Numbered from the stretch's first letter, positions 11,501 through 23,053 are shown. The stretch is 64,000 bases of DNA from Lingula anatina (GCF_001039355.2 NW_019776079.1:1519894-1583893); one strand, 5' to 3'. The notes: a model not told the origin generated them from the sequence alone. A program made the numbers and translations.

Positions 11501-14500
11501 ATGGGATTTGGGGAGGAATGACAAATTAATTGTCAACAGCCAGCTTGGGACAATTTATTCAATGGTCTGGGTGTCTTTATCTGGGGATCATGCTTTTCTT
11601 TCCAATGCATGACTTCGTGCTGCAAATTATCCTGAAAGGCAGAGCTGTGTGAGAGGTCTTGTCACCTGGATTTTGTTTGTCCCCTTCCCCCTGTGTTCAT
11701 AACAATCTCCTCCAGTTGTTTTTGTCACTGGCTAATCCCGGCTTAAGAGTCCCCCTCCGCCCTCCTAATTCCAGCCCCAAGCACGGGTTACATATGGGCA
11801 AGGGGGTTTTGTGCTCTGGGTAAATATGTGCGTAAAAAGACCTGTAGTATTGGTGTGAAGTGAGGGAAACATTACCAACTTAGGGAGTTAAATCAGCATA
11901 CAAAGGCTTCAGGTATTTTTATGTGACCGGAGTCTGGGTGGGCATGGAGAAAGACTGTGGCCGTCTTAATGAGGCTGGCGTTGAGAGTGCCTTCCTGACT
12001 CGGCTCTCTTGTTGTTCACTGAGCTGTGTAATATCCGTGTATTCTGTATTGGCACCAGAGGGATTTATTGACAATTTTCATGGACAACAGTAACAAGGAG
12101 TAACAGTTAAATCCCACCTCTTGTAGACATATTTCATGCGAAGTCTGCGTGTTGTTTATTTTTCCCCTGCCTATTGTATCTAGGATATGCTCTGCATTGA
12201 GCTGGGTACATTTATTTGCCTAATTCTGCTGCCATAAAATATTTGAATGGGTTTAGTGACATTTATTTGAGGCCAGACCTTTTTCTTTCTATAGAAAAAG
12301 ACCCCATATTTTTTCTGCACCAGTTTGGAAGTCTTAAGAAAAATTAATTTGTCAATTTCTCCTCCATTTTATGTACTAATAAGTTCTTAGGCAGTTAAAA
12401 AATATGCCAAGTTTATTTATCCACTATCATTTATTTTATGATATTTCAAGCAGCGTTGAAAAAAAAATATTCTTAAGTTATTTTCCATCCACAGATTTGG
12501 AAGAAAAGTTGAAAGCTGTTTTGGCAGCAAACAGAAAAAATGACAGTGATGTCCGATGGAAACCACCATCAGCAGCAGCCACCTCCTCCTCGTCGTCGAC
12601 AATAACAGCACCATTTCCACCAGAGCCAAAACCACCACAGAAACAGCTAAGCTTGACAGAGAGACTGAGGATGGAGTTTGGGTTGGACGATGAAGAGGAA
12701 GAGGAAAAACAGCATTGGACAGGTACATTAACACTGTCATCGCTTACTCTTGTTATAAGGCATCAGTTACAAAAAAAAAAAAATTCTTTTTTTTTTTTTC
12801 AAAAGTATATTTGCAATCAAAAAAGATACCTGGATGATAAACTTTTTGCATTTAATCCCCCCCCCCCTCGCCCCAAATAAAATCTGCGTAGACAGTTGAA
12901 CCTGTTTGCCAGACAAAGTGGAAAAGGGCACAATATTATCACCTGTCTTGATGCTGACCAGGAGTGGTATGACAAAGGATGCTGGACTGATGAGAGCAGC
13001 TTTAGTAGAAGTAAACCCTTTGTCCACTTAAACATGAATACACTGATATCACCACTGGACAATGTCCGCTTTCTCTCCTATACAAATCACTATATGAGGC
13101 CTAAATCCTCCCCTATCTCCCCGGGCCCATATTTCACTGTCAATTATTTCCCCGGTGCTCTTAATAACAGTGTATCAGACTAGTTAGGGATTGATTATCT
13201 CCAGTGATATCTGCTCCAATCATGAGGTAGGACAGCAGTGAATTAGTTGTCCATTATGTCAGGGTGTAATTGGCCGGCCAGTTATGTCACCTCTGGCGTT
13301 ATTTCCCTGCTTGGATCACCTGGGTGGCCTGCAGTGAGCTCTCAACCTATGCTGGACACTAAGTAGCCACCCAGCTGGCTTCTGCCTTGCTGGTCATAAT
13401 TACTGTATGCTTACATTAATAACTCGGGAGTCGAGCCTGCTGCTATTGCTGAATGGGAAGTGATGAGTCCGGTCTTATCAGCTGCTCACACACACACGCG
13501 CACTTCTCTTTCACTTGTAATCACGTAAGGTCCAAGTGGGCATACCAGGGGACGTCCAGCAAGTGGGAAAACTTGCTGTGTTTTAAAGCAAGATAGTCAC
13601 CTATCTTTTCTGTCGTTTACTGAAGACCATTATACATTTCACTACCCTTCTGCGTGATGACTAGCAAATTGTGTTTTAAGGATAGTTTGCTTCTAATGAA
13701 CAAAAAAACTTTAGCCATAATTGGCAGAAACAAATTATTTGTAGATGTAAGTCAGAGTTATTACATGATGATATTTTTAATGTGATATAAAAGTAGATTA
13801 TGCCAATAGCTCAGCGCATTGATGAATAGATGTTATACAAATGACTCGATTTTACACATAACATAGCAACAGCAATGAAGTGAGCACTTTCTCCTTGCTT
13901 TGTTACAGCAGAGCACCACCGCAGTCCAAGGCGGCATTCAGACACCCCTCCTCCCCCACCCCCTCCTGACCATCCCCCTCCACCACCCCCAGGGAAACCT
14001 GCAGATGGTGAGTGACGGGCTTGCTGTGTGCATTCCTTGCTTGCTTTTTTGTACAAGCTATTTATTATTTTTATTTTTTCATAGACTTACTTTTGAGTGA
14101 TTTAATCTTAAATTTGTAGTTGCTGCTCTAGTTGAAGTGGTAAAGCTACTAATTGTAGTATTGTTGAGTTGTGTGTATTTCAGTTGTGGTGTTAAATTGT
14201 TTTATCTTTTTTCATATATTTCTGAAATGCCATTGGCATTCATATGAGTTATTTCTTCCTTGTTTATTCGCTTCATCAGTGTTTTTATGAGGAAAATCAA
14301 AGTAAAACTGAATCTTCATTTCAGTATATTTTTTGTTGAAACTAACACATATTCACAGAATAATAAGTGGAAAAGAATAATTTTCTTTCTTTCTTTGGTA
14401 CAGTAGTATCTTTTGGGTGGGTATTCCATGGGTGGCCAACGTCTTCAGCTGTTCAGTTGTTGTGGCTATGGCCCACTGCATGCATTATGCAGTATGAAAT

Positions 14501-15315
14501 GAAAATTGACGGAGGAAGTCCTCGAAACAAATGTGAGCGCTTGCGCTCTGACATTGTAAAAAGGGTGTTATTTGTTTTGATCCCCAATCTGTCTTGCAAT
14601 TTGGCAGATGGGTAATTTTGAGGGGAGGTTTCCTGCGGGGGAAAAAGCGTTTTTATCCAAACCAAGTGAACCTTTGTCTTTTTAAAGTTCTAACTTGGTT
14701 ACATATATACGTGTCAGATGGCTTGAACCTTTGCCAGGTTGCGTGTTAGTGTGCTAAAAACGATATTTTGGCAGTTCTTTGTGTGTAGCACCAATTTGAC
14801 ACCGTTTTGTCATGCGAAATTCTTGTAAGAGGGGATATTTTTTACCAGTGCCAGCAGCAATAATCAGATGTCCCTCAGTCTTCAACATCTTCATCGTGGC
14901 AATTCAGAATTTCATTTTAACATGTTGCTTTTGTGCCAGTTGTGTCATGTGTTGCTTTGAAGTCTAGTTTTGATATCATTGAATGTATGTGGAGCAATAT
15001 AGAGCAATCCAATGTTTTCATGCCTGTCTGGTTAACAGATAGGGAGTAAGGCGAGTTACGAGTTCTCACTGCCAAGCACGCCATTGTATATTGGTGGCCA
15101 TATCACGGGGCTTTGTCTCTCGCAGTTCTCGTCAAACCCTCACATTGTCCCCCTTTGACAGGCTGCTCTAGTCTCAGCAAGACAGTTGCATGACTGGACC
15201 AGGCGTGATGTTATCTTGTCATGGCGGTGTCATGGTGACCAAGTGTACTGTTACAGGGAAGGAGAGGGGGGAAATTGAGCTGTAATCACCTTTGTCATGA
15301 GATCTCTCACTGTGT

Positions 15316-15354
<39 letters not shown>

Positions 15355-17240
15355 GGAGGGGGGAGGGGGGGGGGTGAATACCACAGGTGAATACTTGACA
15401 TGGATCTCAGGACTGCAGCTAAAAGCGATGACTGCTGTGTTGGTCAATGGTTCTGGCTCCACACAGCCGCTTATTACTGAAAAACTCCCTCAATGCCATC
15501 CTACCACCTTAGCTTTATACCTTTCTTTTAATTGCATAAGGCCAGCCGTGAAAAGTTTCCCTCGGCAGGAGACTTTGGGGCAAGGGAGGCAGCTTTAGCT
15601 CGTGAAGTCAGGAAATTGCAACTCCTTCACAATGGTGCTACTTGTGAGCTTTGTGGAAAAGTTAATCAAACTTGTGCTTGGACTCCATGGTATTGTTGGA
15701 CTGGGGAGGGGATTTGTAGCACATTAGTGGCTTGACCGGTTAAATGACCATTAACTCTGGAGTGGTGCCCTTTCAGTTTCTGTGGGGAACTGTCTGTATG
15801 TTGACCACACAAGCTTTTTAACTCTGGTATCTTACAGCTTTTATAACACTGCAATTCTCATGCCAATTAAACTTATACTTGCTGTAGGTTCCCTCGAGTG
15901 TTTCAATAGATAGCATTTTCTCTTTTCTTTTTTTTTTTTTTTTAATATTAATTTTGATAGTTTGAATATTGATAATTTTATTTGTTTGGTTATTTTGCAT
16001 GTGTTGTAGAGTATTTTATGTACATTGAGCCTGTGACTTGTTATATAAAAGAAAACTCTCTCAAAAAGCTAGATGTAGTCTTTAGATTTTCAGACTCAGT
16101 TAGACTCAGCGTAGAGTGCTGGGGTACAAGCTTGGAGATATTTTATGGGAATTTTTATTTCAAAAACTAGAATTTCTTTCTTTTGCTGGATTGTATTGGT
16201 AGGCCACTGGAAGATAAAGTTATCATTGGAAGTATATATCAAAAAAAATCCTTGAAATATTCACTTAAATAATGGAAAAAATTGTTCCAGTCTGCAGCTA
16301 TGTACATCTATACATGCTTTATATCTTCAGATCCCGGCTCCAGCCAGATGCGATTCCTACCTTCCCAGGGTCGGCCATGTGGTGCCCCACCCCCTCAGAT
16401 GGTGCCTCCACCCCCTGCAGCTGTGGGCCACCCTATACCATCTCTGATACCAGGGATGCCACCAAATGTAGCCTATGCTACACAGCCAGCACCTTTCACT
16501 CAACAAGGTAGGGACACAGGCTTATAGCTGGTGAGCTCTTGGAATTTGAACAGGATGTAAATGTGATTTGAATAACATGGAAAGTCTTTTTAGTTTTTCT
16601 CCCAAGGTAGAAGGGTAAAAATACCTCTACACTGATAAAACAGGGAAATAATTACTTCATTTTAATCTTAAAAGATAATTGTTTTTCTGTTGCAGGAGGG
16701 ATAGCAAAGGGTCCTCCCCACTACCCCCCTCCCCCCAGTAGAGGGGTGCCAGTACAGACCCTGATGCCAGGGACACCCAAGGGGTACAGTACAGGTGGAC
16801 CAGAGTTACAGCACACTCCTGCCTTCTCCACAGGAGTTCAACAGCAGCAGCAGCAACAACAACAACAACAGAAACAGCAGCAACCACCTTATGCATTTAC
16901 ACAGCAGCAGCAGAGCAGTCAGAGTGTGGCGTACCCACAGTCTGTAGCGACTTTCCCTACGCAGCCCCCCCAGAGGAGCCGCACGCCCCCGTCTGCTGGC
17001 AGCACAGTTGGAGGTGGGGGGACGCCACAACAGGGGCCTCTGTTACCTCTTCCACAACAGCAGTCAGCTCAGCAACAACAACAACAACAGCAGCAATCTG
17101 GGTACAGCAGAGACCAACCCAGACCCATACCATCACTGCTCTCTCTGAACACTGCCCCTGCACCAAGCTTATTGAATACGCCTCCACCCAGTTCAAACTT
17201 TAAGAGTCGATTTGGTTCTGGAAAGAAGAAAAGATTTTGA
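1648..17240 (+). CDS. KMT2E: KMT2E/MLL5 (SETD5-type) SET-domain chromatin regulator, C-terminal 1575 residues
   Basis: Nuclear SET-domain protein of the KMT2E/SETD5/UpSET family, whose members bind chromatin and act with deacetylase-type complexes. Coding exons: 1648-1718, 2010-2100, 2427-2510, 3051-3157, 3465-3692, 4087-4170, 4417-4570, 4950-5060, 5292-5423, 5588-5646, 6002-6203, 6781-6996, 7494-7623, 8131-8459, 8779-10248, 10582-10792, 12495-12722, 13909-14007, 16331-16507, 16696-17240. Every boundary is AG/GT, phases agree at each junction, and the total of 4728 nt is an exact multiple of three ending in TGA. Landmarks known from vertebrate KMT2E occur in the same order: the SET block (window residues 83-203), SREERKM...AIMKAF (exon 9), KKRWLRQA (12/13 junction), TPLKKRR (14) and [12 protein letters not shown] (15/16). 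Human KMT2E is about 1858 residues, so roughly 250-300 N-terminal residues, including the expected PHD finger, lie upstream. KMT2E and SETD5 are paralogues in vertebrates; an invertebrate may have a single co-orthologue. Confidence 0.95.
3051..3157 (+). CDS. KMT2E: KMT2E SET domain, N-terminal exon
   Basis: Encodes residues 83-118, starting [19 protein letters not shown] and ending in FFKR. This matches the KMT2E pattern KGLKAARDL...IEYRG...MLREQF...FFKR. The position occupied by Gly-Trp-Gly in active SET methyltransferases is Gly-Leu-Lys here, as in vertebrate KMT2E, which argues for weak or absent methyltransferase activity. The exon ends in phase 2 at a GTAAAG donor. Confidence 0.95.
3465..3692 (+). 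CDS. KMT2E: KMT2E SET domain, central exon
   Basis: Encodes residues 118-194, the best-conserved part of the gene: [20 protein letters not shown], then [16 protein letters not shown], then [15 protein letters not shown]. The SET signature NHSCxPN appears as RRSCHPN (residues 149-155), the same departure seen in vertebrate KMT2E (RRSCTPN). The frame stays open upstream of the acceptor, but the TTTTTCCAG acceptor at 3464 and the exact phase match set the boundary. Confidence 0.97.
4087..4170 (+). CDS. KMT2E: KMT2E post-SET cysteine exon
   Basis: Encodes residues 194-221, beginning [20 protein letters not shown]. Vertebrate KMT2E has CKYKVDCAC followed by a later Cys in the same place, so the zinc-binding post-SET cysteines are kept (C194, C200, C202, and C209 in SHHCQVL). 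There is one extra Cys at 203. The exon ends in phase 2 with a GTAAGA donor. Confidence 0.95.
4417..6203 (+). CDS. KMT2E: KMT2E exons 7-11: acidic/basic linker and charged helix
   Basis: Exons 4417-4570, 4950-5060, 5292-5423, 5588-5646 and 6002-6203 encode residues 222-441. Exons 7-8 are a polar, probably disordered linker. Exon 9 (residues 311-354) reads [20 protein letters not shown] followed by more Glu/Arg/Lys-rich helix, closely matching the KMT2E segment SREERKMEAILQAFARLEKR. Exon 11 opens with a basic cluster (KKGKRG...ARRRSRN) that could act as a nuclear-localisation or DNA-contacting patch, and ends in [12 protein letters not shown]. Introns are short (about 160-380 bases). Confidence 0.92.
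6781..8459 (+). CDS. KMT2E: KMT2E exons 12-14: conserved KKRWLRQA and TPLKKRR blocks
   Basis: Exons 6781-6996, 7494-7623 and 8131-8459 encode residues 442-666. Exon 12 starts [20 protein letters not shown], corresponding to KKHLVNEWLSEK in KMT2E. The 12/13 junction gives [11 protein letters not shown] (KMT2E: KKRWLKQALEE). Exon 14 starts [20 protein letters not shown] and ends [16 protein letters not shown], matching the KMT2E pattern TTPLKKRRF...YSPVTPVTPG. The donor of exon 12 is unusual (AAG followed by GTTTTTTTT), but the phase and homology across the junction are exact. Confidence 0.92.
8779..10248 (+). CDS. KMT2E: KMT2E exon 15: 490-residue Ser-rich exon
   Basis: A single uninterrupted 1470-nt exon (residues 667-1156), entered and left in phase 0. 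It is dominated by Ser, Glu, Asp, Val and Thr, with a run of serines coded by TCA/TCG repeats near 9190-9226 and a short Gln run (about 10050-10065). Such composition indicates intrinsic disorder and many potential phosphorylation sites. The end, [11 protein letters not shown], joins exon 16 VSLLEYRKR to rebuild the KMT2E-specific block [15 protein letters not shown]. The open frames on the other strand here (for example 9567-10241) are shadows of this biased codon use. Confidence 0.93.
10582..14007 (+). CDS. KMT2E: KMT2E exons 16-18: SLLEYRKR block, [10 protein letters not shown] helix and proline-rich exon
   Basis: Exons 10582-10792, 12495-12722 and 13909-14007 encode residues 1157-1336, each leaving in phase 1. 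Exon 16 begins [14 protein letters not shown] followed by a Ser/Thr/Pro-rich tail. Exon 17 contains [15 protein letters not shown] and, near its end, [20 protein letters not shown], which looks like an amphipathic helix followed by an acidic tail. Exon 18 is short and proline-rich ([19 protein letters not shown]), like the proline-rich C-terminal region of KMT2E. The two introns here are long (1.7 and 1.2 kb) compared with those upstream. Confidence 0.88.
10793..12494 (+). other. KMT2E intron 16 (1.7 kb)
   Basis: Bounded by a GTGAGT donor and a TTTCCATCCACAG acceptor. It contains no exon that I can phase with its neighbours. A short TA-rich tract lies at about 10845-10870. The length and mixed composition would allow intronic regulatory elements, but I see no specific motif cluster. 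Confidence 0.75.
12723..13908 (+). other. KMT2E intron 17 (1.2 kb)
   Basis: Starts GTACAT and ends TTTGTTACAG. It holds poly-A and poly-T runs at 12771-12800, a short C-run near 12859-12867, and a (CA)n tract near 13488-13503. The 95-residue open frame at 12896-13183 has neither splice sites that fit the neighbouring phases nor recognisable protein character. Confidence 0.75.
14008..16330 (+). other. KMT2E intron 18 (2.3 kb)
   Basis: Bounded by a GTGAGT donor and a TTTATATCTTCAG acceptor. It contains the (GA)n plus G-rich tract at 15319-15373 and a poly-T run near 15928-15943. No extra coding exon is supported. Confidence 0.78.
15319..15373. repeat. (GA)n microsatellite followed by G-rich run
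   Basis: About 16 GA dinucleotides pass into GGAGGGAGGGGGGAGGGGG. The tract is purine-only and could adopt triplex or quadruplex structures. It lies inside intron 18 of the KMT2E-type gene. Confidence 0.9.
16331..17240 (+). CDS. KMT2E: KMT2E exons 19-20: Pro/Gln-rich C terminus
   Basis: Exon 16331-16507 encodes [16 protein letters not shown] and further Pro/Met/Ala-rich sequence. Exon 16696-17240 has two CAG/CAA-coded glutamine runs (about 16840-16883 and 17070-17097) and ends in a basic tail, [13 protein letters not shown], before TGA at 17238-17240. Pro/Gln-rich low complexity near the C terminus is typical of KMT2E relatives. Glutamine codons mix CAG and CAA, which lowers the chance of slippage. 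The stop is followed by a long AT-rich 3' UTR. Confidence 0.92.
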
Positions 17241-17569
17241 AATGGATTGCAGGGCCTCTTCTCGCGTGATTGTGTAATTGTTAATTATACACATAGTGTT
17301 GCTGAGATAATTTCAGTAACAACGATATTCATGCTTTAGAAAAAAGAAAACAGTCTGTCTTTCTTGTTGTTTTACGTACAACAAGGAATTGCTTTTTGCA
17401 AGTTGGGTAAGAAAGATGAAAACACGTAATTGTTTTTAAATGTACAGCCTATTTAAGGACATCCTCTTCTACATCTTGCATGTAAGAGATAGCCGCAGAG
17501 GTCTCCTAACTGCCATGGACCGCCAAGGTCCCTCTTGTACAAACCTGCCACCGCCCTGTAAATGTGACT

Positions 17570-17947
17570 TGTATATAGATCTAGGTGGCTGTAGCTCCTC
17601 GGCTTCGGTGATGTATATTGAACGCTTATTTTTGTTTGTACACAGTAGTGAAATGGTTGTACAGCGCTTCAGTGAGGTGAACTTCGAATCATACTGTTTA
17701 GTGTACATAGGTTTACACTATTATTTAGTGTATATAGGATTACACCGTGTGCTTAGTTGTGTATGTACAGATAGTAGATAACTACCCAGCCATAAGCGCT
17801 AGGTAGACGTTCTCAATGACATTTGTCAGTGACGCATAAATATTACTATATATGTAAATGTCACAGAGATCGTCTGTAGTTACGCGTGTAAATAACAGTG
17901 CGGACGGTCTCCTCGGTGAAACGAGACCCAAGCCTAATTTGTACATA
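17570..17947 (+). promoter_or_regulatory. Cluster of five Pumilio (PUF) response elements
   Basis: Exact UGUANAUA matches in the mRNA sense: TGTATATA at 17570, TGTACATA at 17702, TGTATATA at 17729, TGTAAATA at 17887 and TGTACATA at 17940. Pumilio-family proteins bind this 8-mer in 3' UTRs and usually repress or destabilise the message. The placement about 330-700 nt after the stop codon fits post-transcriptional control of this chromatin regulator. Confidence 0.7.
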
Positions 17948-19159
17948 GGAATAATTATTAGTATTTGTACTGTAGTTAGTTTTGACGGTTCCGTCTTTCA
18001 AGTCTTTCAGTGCCTCGTGGCCGAGGTTCCTAGTTTAGTTGCGGAGGAAGCGTGGAGCGGTGTGTTGCTGGACTGTTCTGTAACAAGTACGAAACACACG
18101 ATCACACGTCTTCACGTGCACATGTACAGTCGGGCACTGCTTTGGCTGCCTATTCTTAGAGCAAATTTTATTTTGTAAGTCAGATTAATTATGATACGCC
18201 CGTGATTTAGGCGATGATTTCACTGTTGAAAAGGTTTGAATACTGCTTGTACGTCTAATCCGTTTCTTGTTCAATTTGGCAGTAGTGCGCTTCTTTGGGA
18301 AGTCGACCCCCCTCTCCCCCCTTCCTTTTCAGGTAAATTGTCTCACTTGGATGTTAGATGGAAGGACTTAGTGGTGAGAAAGTGGAAGTTACGTTCACCC
18401 CATTGTCCGGTCATTACAAGGCCATTATGTCGTTGAACAATGCCTCGTCGTGTCAGCTTTACGCTTGTGACCATGCGAGGGGAAAAGTGTTATTTTGAAT
18501 TTTCCCCTCGTTTTCCACACACGCACACCTGCGCGGGCTCCCCGGCTTGTCGGCAAAGTTGAAAAAGAAAACAAGGTACTTTGAGCGCACGTTCACTGGC
18601 AGCCTGATTTAATGGGAGTTGATTTGTGAAGAAAGAGAGAAACGTCCCAAACCAACCGTGAAAGAGACGAACAAACACGACGTTTTGATTGACACAGGTG
18701 TGCGTGGATTTTTGGCAACTATTTGACGGGAGGTTTTTACTTCTTGATTAGGTACGGAGAAGAAAGGCCAGTAATTGCAAGTCCCCACATGATCATGAGT
18801 CGTCTGTCACACTGGCATAAAAAAGACTAAATTCCCTGTGGAAATTGTTTAAAGATCACAACAATCGTATAGAAATTCCGTTTACATTTCATCTGCGGAT
18901 TTTAATTTGTTTTATTATAGTCGACAGCAACAACGGAGAGGTTTGTTTTGCCGCTCGGTCCTTCCATCTAATGGTTACTTATTGTTTACTTACCAAACAA
19001 GCGCTCAATGGCTTATTGCTCACTGTTATTTGTCTGTTGTAGCTCCGATCTCCTAATTGTAGTCTGTGAATTCCGTTCGAAATGTCAACAACTCTGATTT
19101 GGATGTATCATAATGAAACGGTTATTTCTGATGAAAAGAAAAAGATCAGTTTTACGTAT

Positions 19160-19165
19160 AATAAA
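19160..19165 (+). terminator. Poly(A) signal AATAAA
   Basis: First canonical AATAAA after the KMT2E-type stop codon, followed within about 50 bases by a T/GT-rich region. It is the best candidate for transcript 3'-end formation. Confidence 0.6.
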
Positions 19166-20618
19166 ACTTATTCTTGGTAAAAAGAACCTACAATGAAGCT
19201 TTGAATTTTTGTGTAATGTTGCAGACGCGATGACAATGTCATAACAAATGCAGGAAATACCAGACCACTAATGCTATTAATACGCAGGGCTGGGTAAACA
19301 GGCCCCCAAGGAGGAGTTTTCACCGCGCAGGTGTGGGGGAAGGCGACAATAGGCCAGAAATGATGGAAGTTTTGACAGATATAGTTTTCACTGTTGATAA
19401 CGTCATTTTAGTTACCAGGAATTCAAAGTGAAACGGTGGCGATGTTTCAAGGTTGTTGGGTTTTCCTAGATGTCACGCGTTAAGAAACCTCTGGTATATC
19501 CCGTTAAAGCCTTGGTGTGACGGTATTCTAGCCAAGGCATTGTAGCTGAGGGCGCATTGTCTAGATATCCCCCCCGAGCGAATGTGCTCAGCTGCGAAAC
19601 ACCTGCAGCCTCGCCTAACTTCTTCACATTGCAAACCTTCTTGCAGTCGGCTGAGCAGCGCAGACAAACGATCACTGTTCTCAATGCAGCCTTCCGCTCG
19701 ACGACTTTGACTTGCTGATCGTTTCCCACCGTTTGAAACGGCCCGCCGTGCGATGTTGTGATCGTTGCCAACAAGCTAGAAGGCGAAACGGGACGTACCT
19801 TTTTTCGCGCGGCAAACAGCCTTTGACTTTTTATCTTTGAAAGCTGTTTTCACACCGCATTCCGGCGAACCCCACTTCTTGGCGTTTTGTGAACACGTGC
19901 GCCACTTTTTGTTTGATAAAAGTTGCATAACAGCTCGGGGGAAAAAGTTTCAACTTTTACCAGATTAAGAAGTTGTTTGTGGAAACGGATATTCCTAAAA
20001 ACCATTTTAGAAAAGAAACATTAATGAAACACTTGCAAAAAACTAAGTACATTTCGTTTATAAAATTGAAATTTTATTTAAAAGTCTTTAGAACATGCCA
20101 ATATTTAAAAAAGAAATCCAGAGAAGTAAAAGCGGTGTTGTGTTTTGTATATCTTCATATTTTGTGGATTTGTGCCGAATTAGTCGAAAAAGTGGCAAAG
20201 ATTCCTTTCGGCTTTATTGTTCGACAACAGCTGTCTTTTCTACAGTACATCTGAACTCGTAGTTTCCGCCGTAATGGGGATTCTCTTTCTGAACATCTTC
20301 GCCGACTGGTTTTACTCTTTTACTTTCTGTGTATGTATATTTTCAGCGTTAAACTTATTCCGTTTTAGTACAAGTAATGTTGTTTTTAATGCAAGGAGAC
20401 GTAGCATCTGTAAGAGACATTTCAGTTTAAAAATTACAAGATAATAAGCGATAACGTCATGGACGTGCGTTAGTATATGACATAATAATTATTTGTGTTG
20501 ATATTGAGCTTTTTGCTCTCCCGGCTGCACATTTAAAGAAAAAAGAAAGCCTTGAATATGTTGTCTTAAGACTGTTGAAAAACGCTATGTTATTATTTTC
20601 AACAAATAACCAAAGGGT

Positions 20619-20631
20619 GGGGGGGGGGGGG
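20619..20631. repeat. Poly-G run
   Basis: Thirteen consecutive G bases. Homopolymer G/C runs of this kind recur in the window (27157, 27466, 38040, 56347, 62554), and they are prone to length errors in sequencing. Confidence 0.9.
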
Positions 20632-23053
20632 TTACTGAAAGATAAAAAAAAGCCACCCAACAGCTGCTCCGGCATTTGTTACTGTTTCCCCGCAGGCTGC
20701 GCGGTGCCTTACCATGTACAATTATATTTATTCACACCGCAGTTCCAATTTTAATTTTTCCCAAAAGTAAAAAAAAAAAAAATTAAAGTATTCGAGTATG
20801 ATCTACGTTATATCACAGACCCAGGCGGATATATACATATTTATTGCATTGAGAGCTGTTAAAGAGTTGATTTTGATCTAGATTGACAGGACGCGGTGGA
20901 TCTGATGTTCAAGTAGTGACAAATGTATAAAATCATTGTGAGTAATAAATAATGTGCGGTTGTTTGAGACACCGGCGAAATTAAACAAAGAACATGACAC
21001 CTATAACAGGCCACCTGTTTAACCACGATACCCCCTTAAATTCACCCCTAATAAAGAGGGTACCCATTAGCCCTTGCCAGCGGTATCCGCAGTTACATAG
21101 CACTAGCAAAGTTCTGGTTACCAAGTCACTCAGAGGGTGTAGAAAAAATAATTGACGTGAACGATCAAAGTGGAGACGCTCCATTGGCACAAGCAGAAGG
21201 CACAGGTGGGCCCGATGAAGGGTAACTTGGACGTCATTAAATAGCGAGATTATTTATTTATGTTTTGTTTCTTATCAAGACAGTCTTTTTAGGTTGTGTA
21301 AGGCTAGGGAACACCCCCATGCGCCGCCACTCCAGACTGCTTGGCGCCCGGCACCTAGACAATGCTGGACCGAACTCGTAGGCGATCGCTTAATAAACTA
21401 TTTGTGAAAACAATAACATTCAACAGAATAGACTAAGACCGGGTTTATTTGAAGCTTTTAAAACAATGATTCCAGAGGTCCTTTCACCCCGAAACCTCGT
21501 GCGTAAATTTGCGGTTACGCGCATAACCACGTTCCCATTGAGGAAGAGAGTTTATAAATAAACTCGCGGTAGTAAACGCAAATTCAAGGTACGTTGAAAT
21601 CTATGAATGAGTTATGGCCGAGACATTGTTGAAGATTTATGGTGCATTTCTAAAGAAAGCGCACCAGAGGAGTAACTGCGCCCCTACCCGTTCTAAGTAA
21701 AGAGAAACTGTGTGCGGTGTATGGGAGATTTTCTATGGGGAATTAGTGGTGGGCCCCTACCTCTATGTCAATAGACAAGGGTCATTTCTTTACTATTACA
21801 CTGCGAGGTGCCGTTTAGTTTATTTATTTATTTCTATTTCTTTCGAGGTAAATGCAGGTGAGGCCAATGGCGTTAACAGGTGCACAGGAAGCTACACGCA
21901 TGAGTGATCGTAGGTTTGGGGGGGACTCTGGGAATCGGTGAGCTATGTTGAGCCTACTGCCTTGGTTTCTGTGTAAGGGCCTCACTCCCGTCACTCCTTG
22001 CTCTTAGACATCTCATCCTGCAACGATCATTGAGGAAAACGTGACAATGGCTTTTCGTGGGAATACTGGATAACTTCCTTAAAAAAAAAAGAATAATGGA
22101 ATTAACAAAACATTAAGATTTATGATGCTAGAGACACTACTGGAATTCCATGTTGGGCAATATTTACCATGTACATGTTAGCCTAAATAATTTTTCTTTA
22201 GAAATGATGCCTGCTAATTGTGAATACTTTATAATCTATTATATCATATCTTCTAATCATTGCACGATTATTAACAAAATGTGACTGCAAGAAGAAATAA
22301 GTTCAAAATGAGAAAAAGTAAAATGAAATTGTTATTTAAGCAAAACGTATTTTAAGCATCCCGTATATACACTTATTGTTTATTTCTTGTTATGATTAAT
22401 AAAACTCAAAAGCTTACTTTATTTTGATTTCTAAAATTAACCAGACCAAAAGAGTGTACATCAGGGTTTTTGTCTGCATAATTCCTAAATCTAAACAGCT
22501 TTCTCCTAAAAAAAAATGATGTAGCCCCTGAGAATGAAGCTAAGGACAAAGGCGCACATTTAATTATTGAGTGAATCAATATTCCGAATCTTGTGTCGGG
22601 AAAAATCTATGTTCATTTATTTAACATTTATTTATTTATTATTCTCTCTGGTTTCAAATTTTGATAGCATATATTTTTTTATTTATTAATTTTGTTTCTA
22701 TCTTTCTTTGGTTGATATTCAAACTCTGCATAGAATTAGGCAGTGATGACAACATATTCGTATTTGTTAACAAAAGAACGTGCGCATCGTAATTGCAACA
22801 TTCTTATAACCTAAAATATTCCATAGGCCCACCAGTACATCCCTTCGGAAAACCTCCAACTTAACAATTTTTATAACCGAATTCCTTTATTATTGGCGTT
22901 TCATTGCCCGTCGAATACGCGAAGAAAATTTTATTCTCTTTACATTTGATCGCTGGGGTCTCGGTGAGTCATGTTGTATGATAAAGAATGAGAATCAGCG
23001 TCTAACGTTCGTTTTATATCACGTATGTCATGTATGCGGCAATACTTCTGACT

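Larger units (their letters stand above)
17241..19185 (+). other. Probable 3' UTR of the KMT2E-type gene
   Basis: Sequence from the TGA stop to just past the first canonical AATAAA (19160-19165). I found no earlier AATAAA after the stop. A T/GT-rich stretch follows at about 19205-19225, as expected downstream of a cleavage site. The UTR carries five UGUANAUA sites between 17570 and 17947 and several further near-matches. The 3' end is inferred; shorter or longer forms are possible. Confidence 0.65.
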
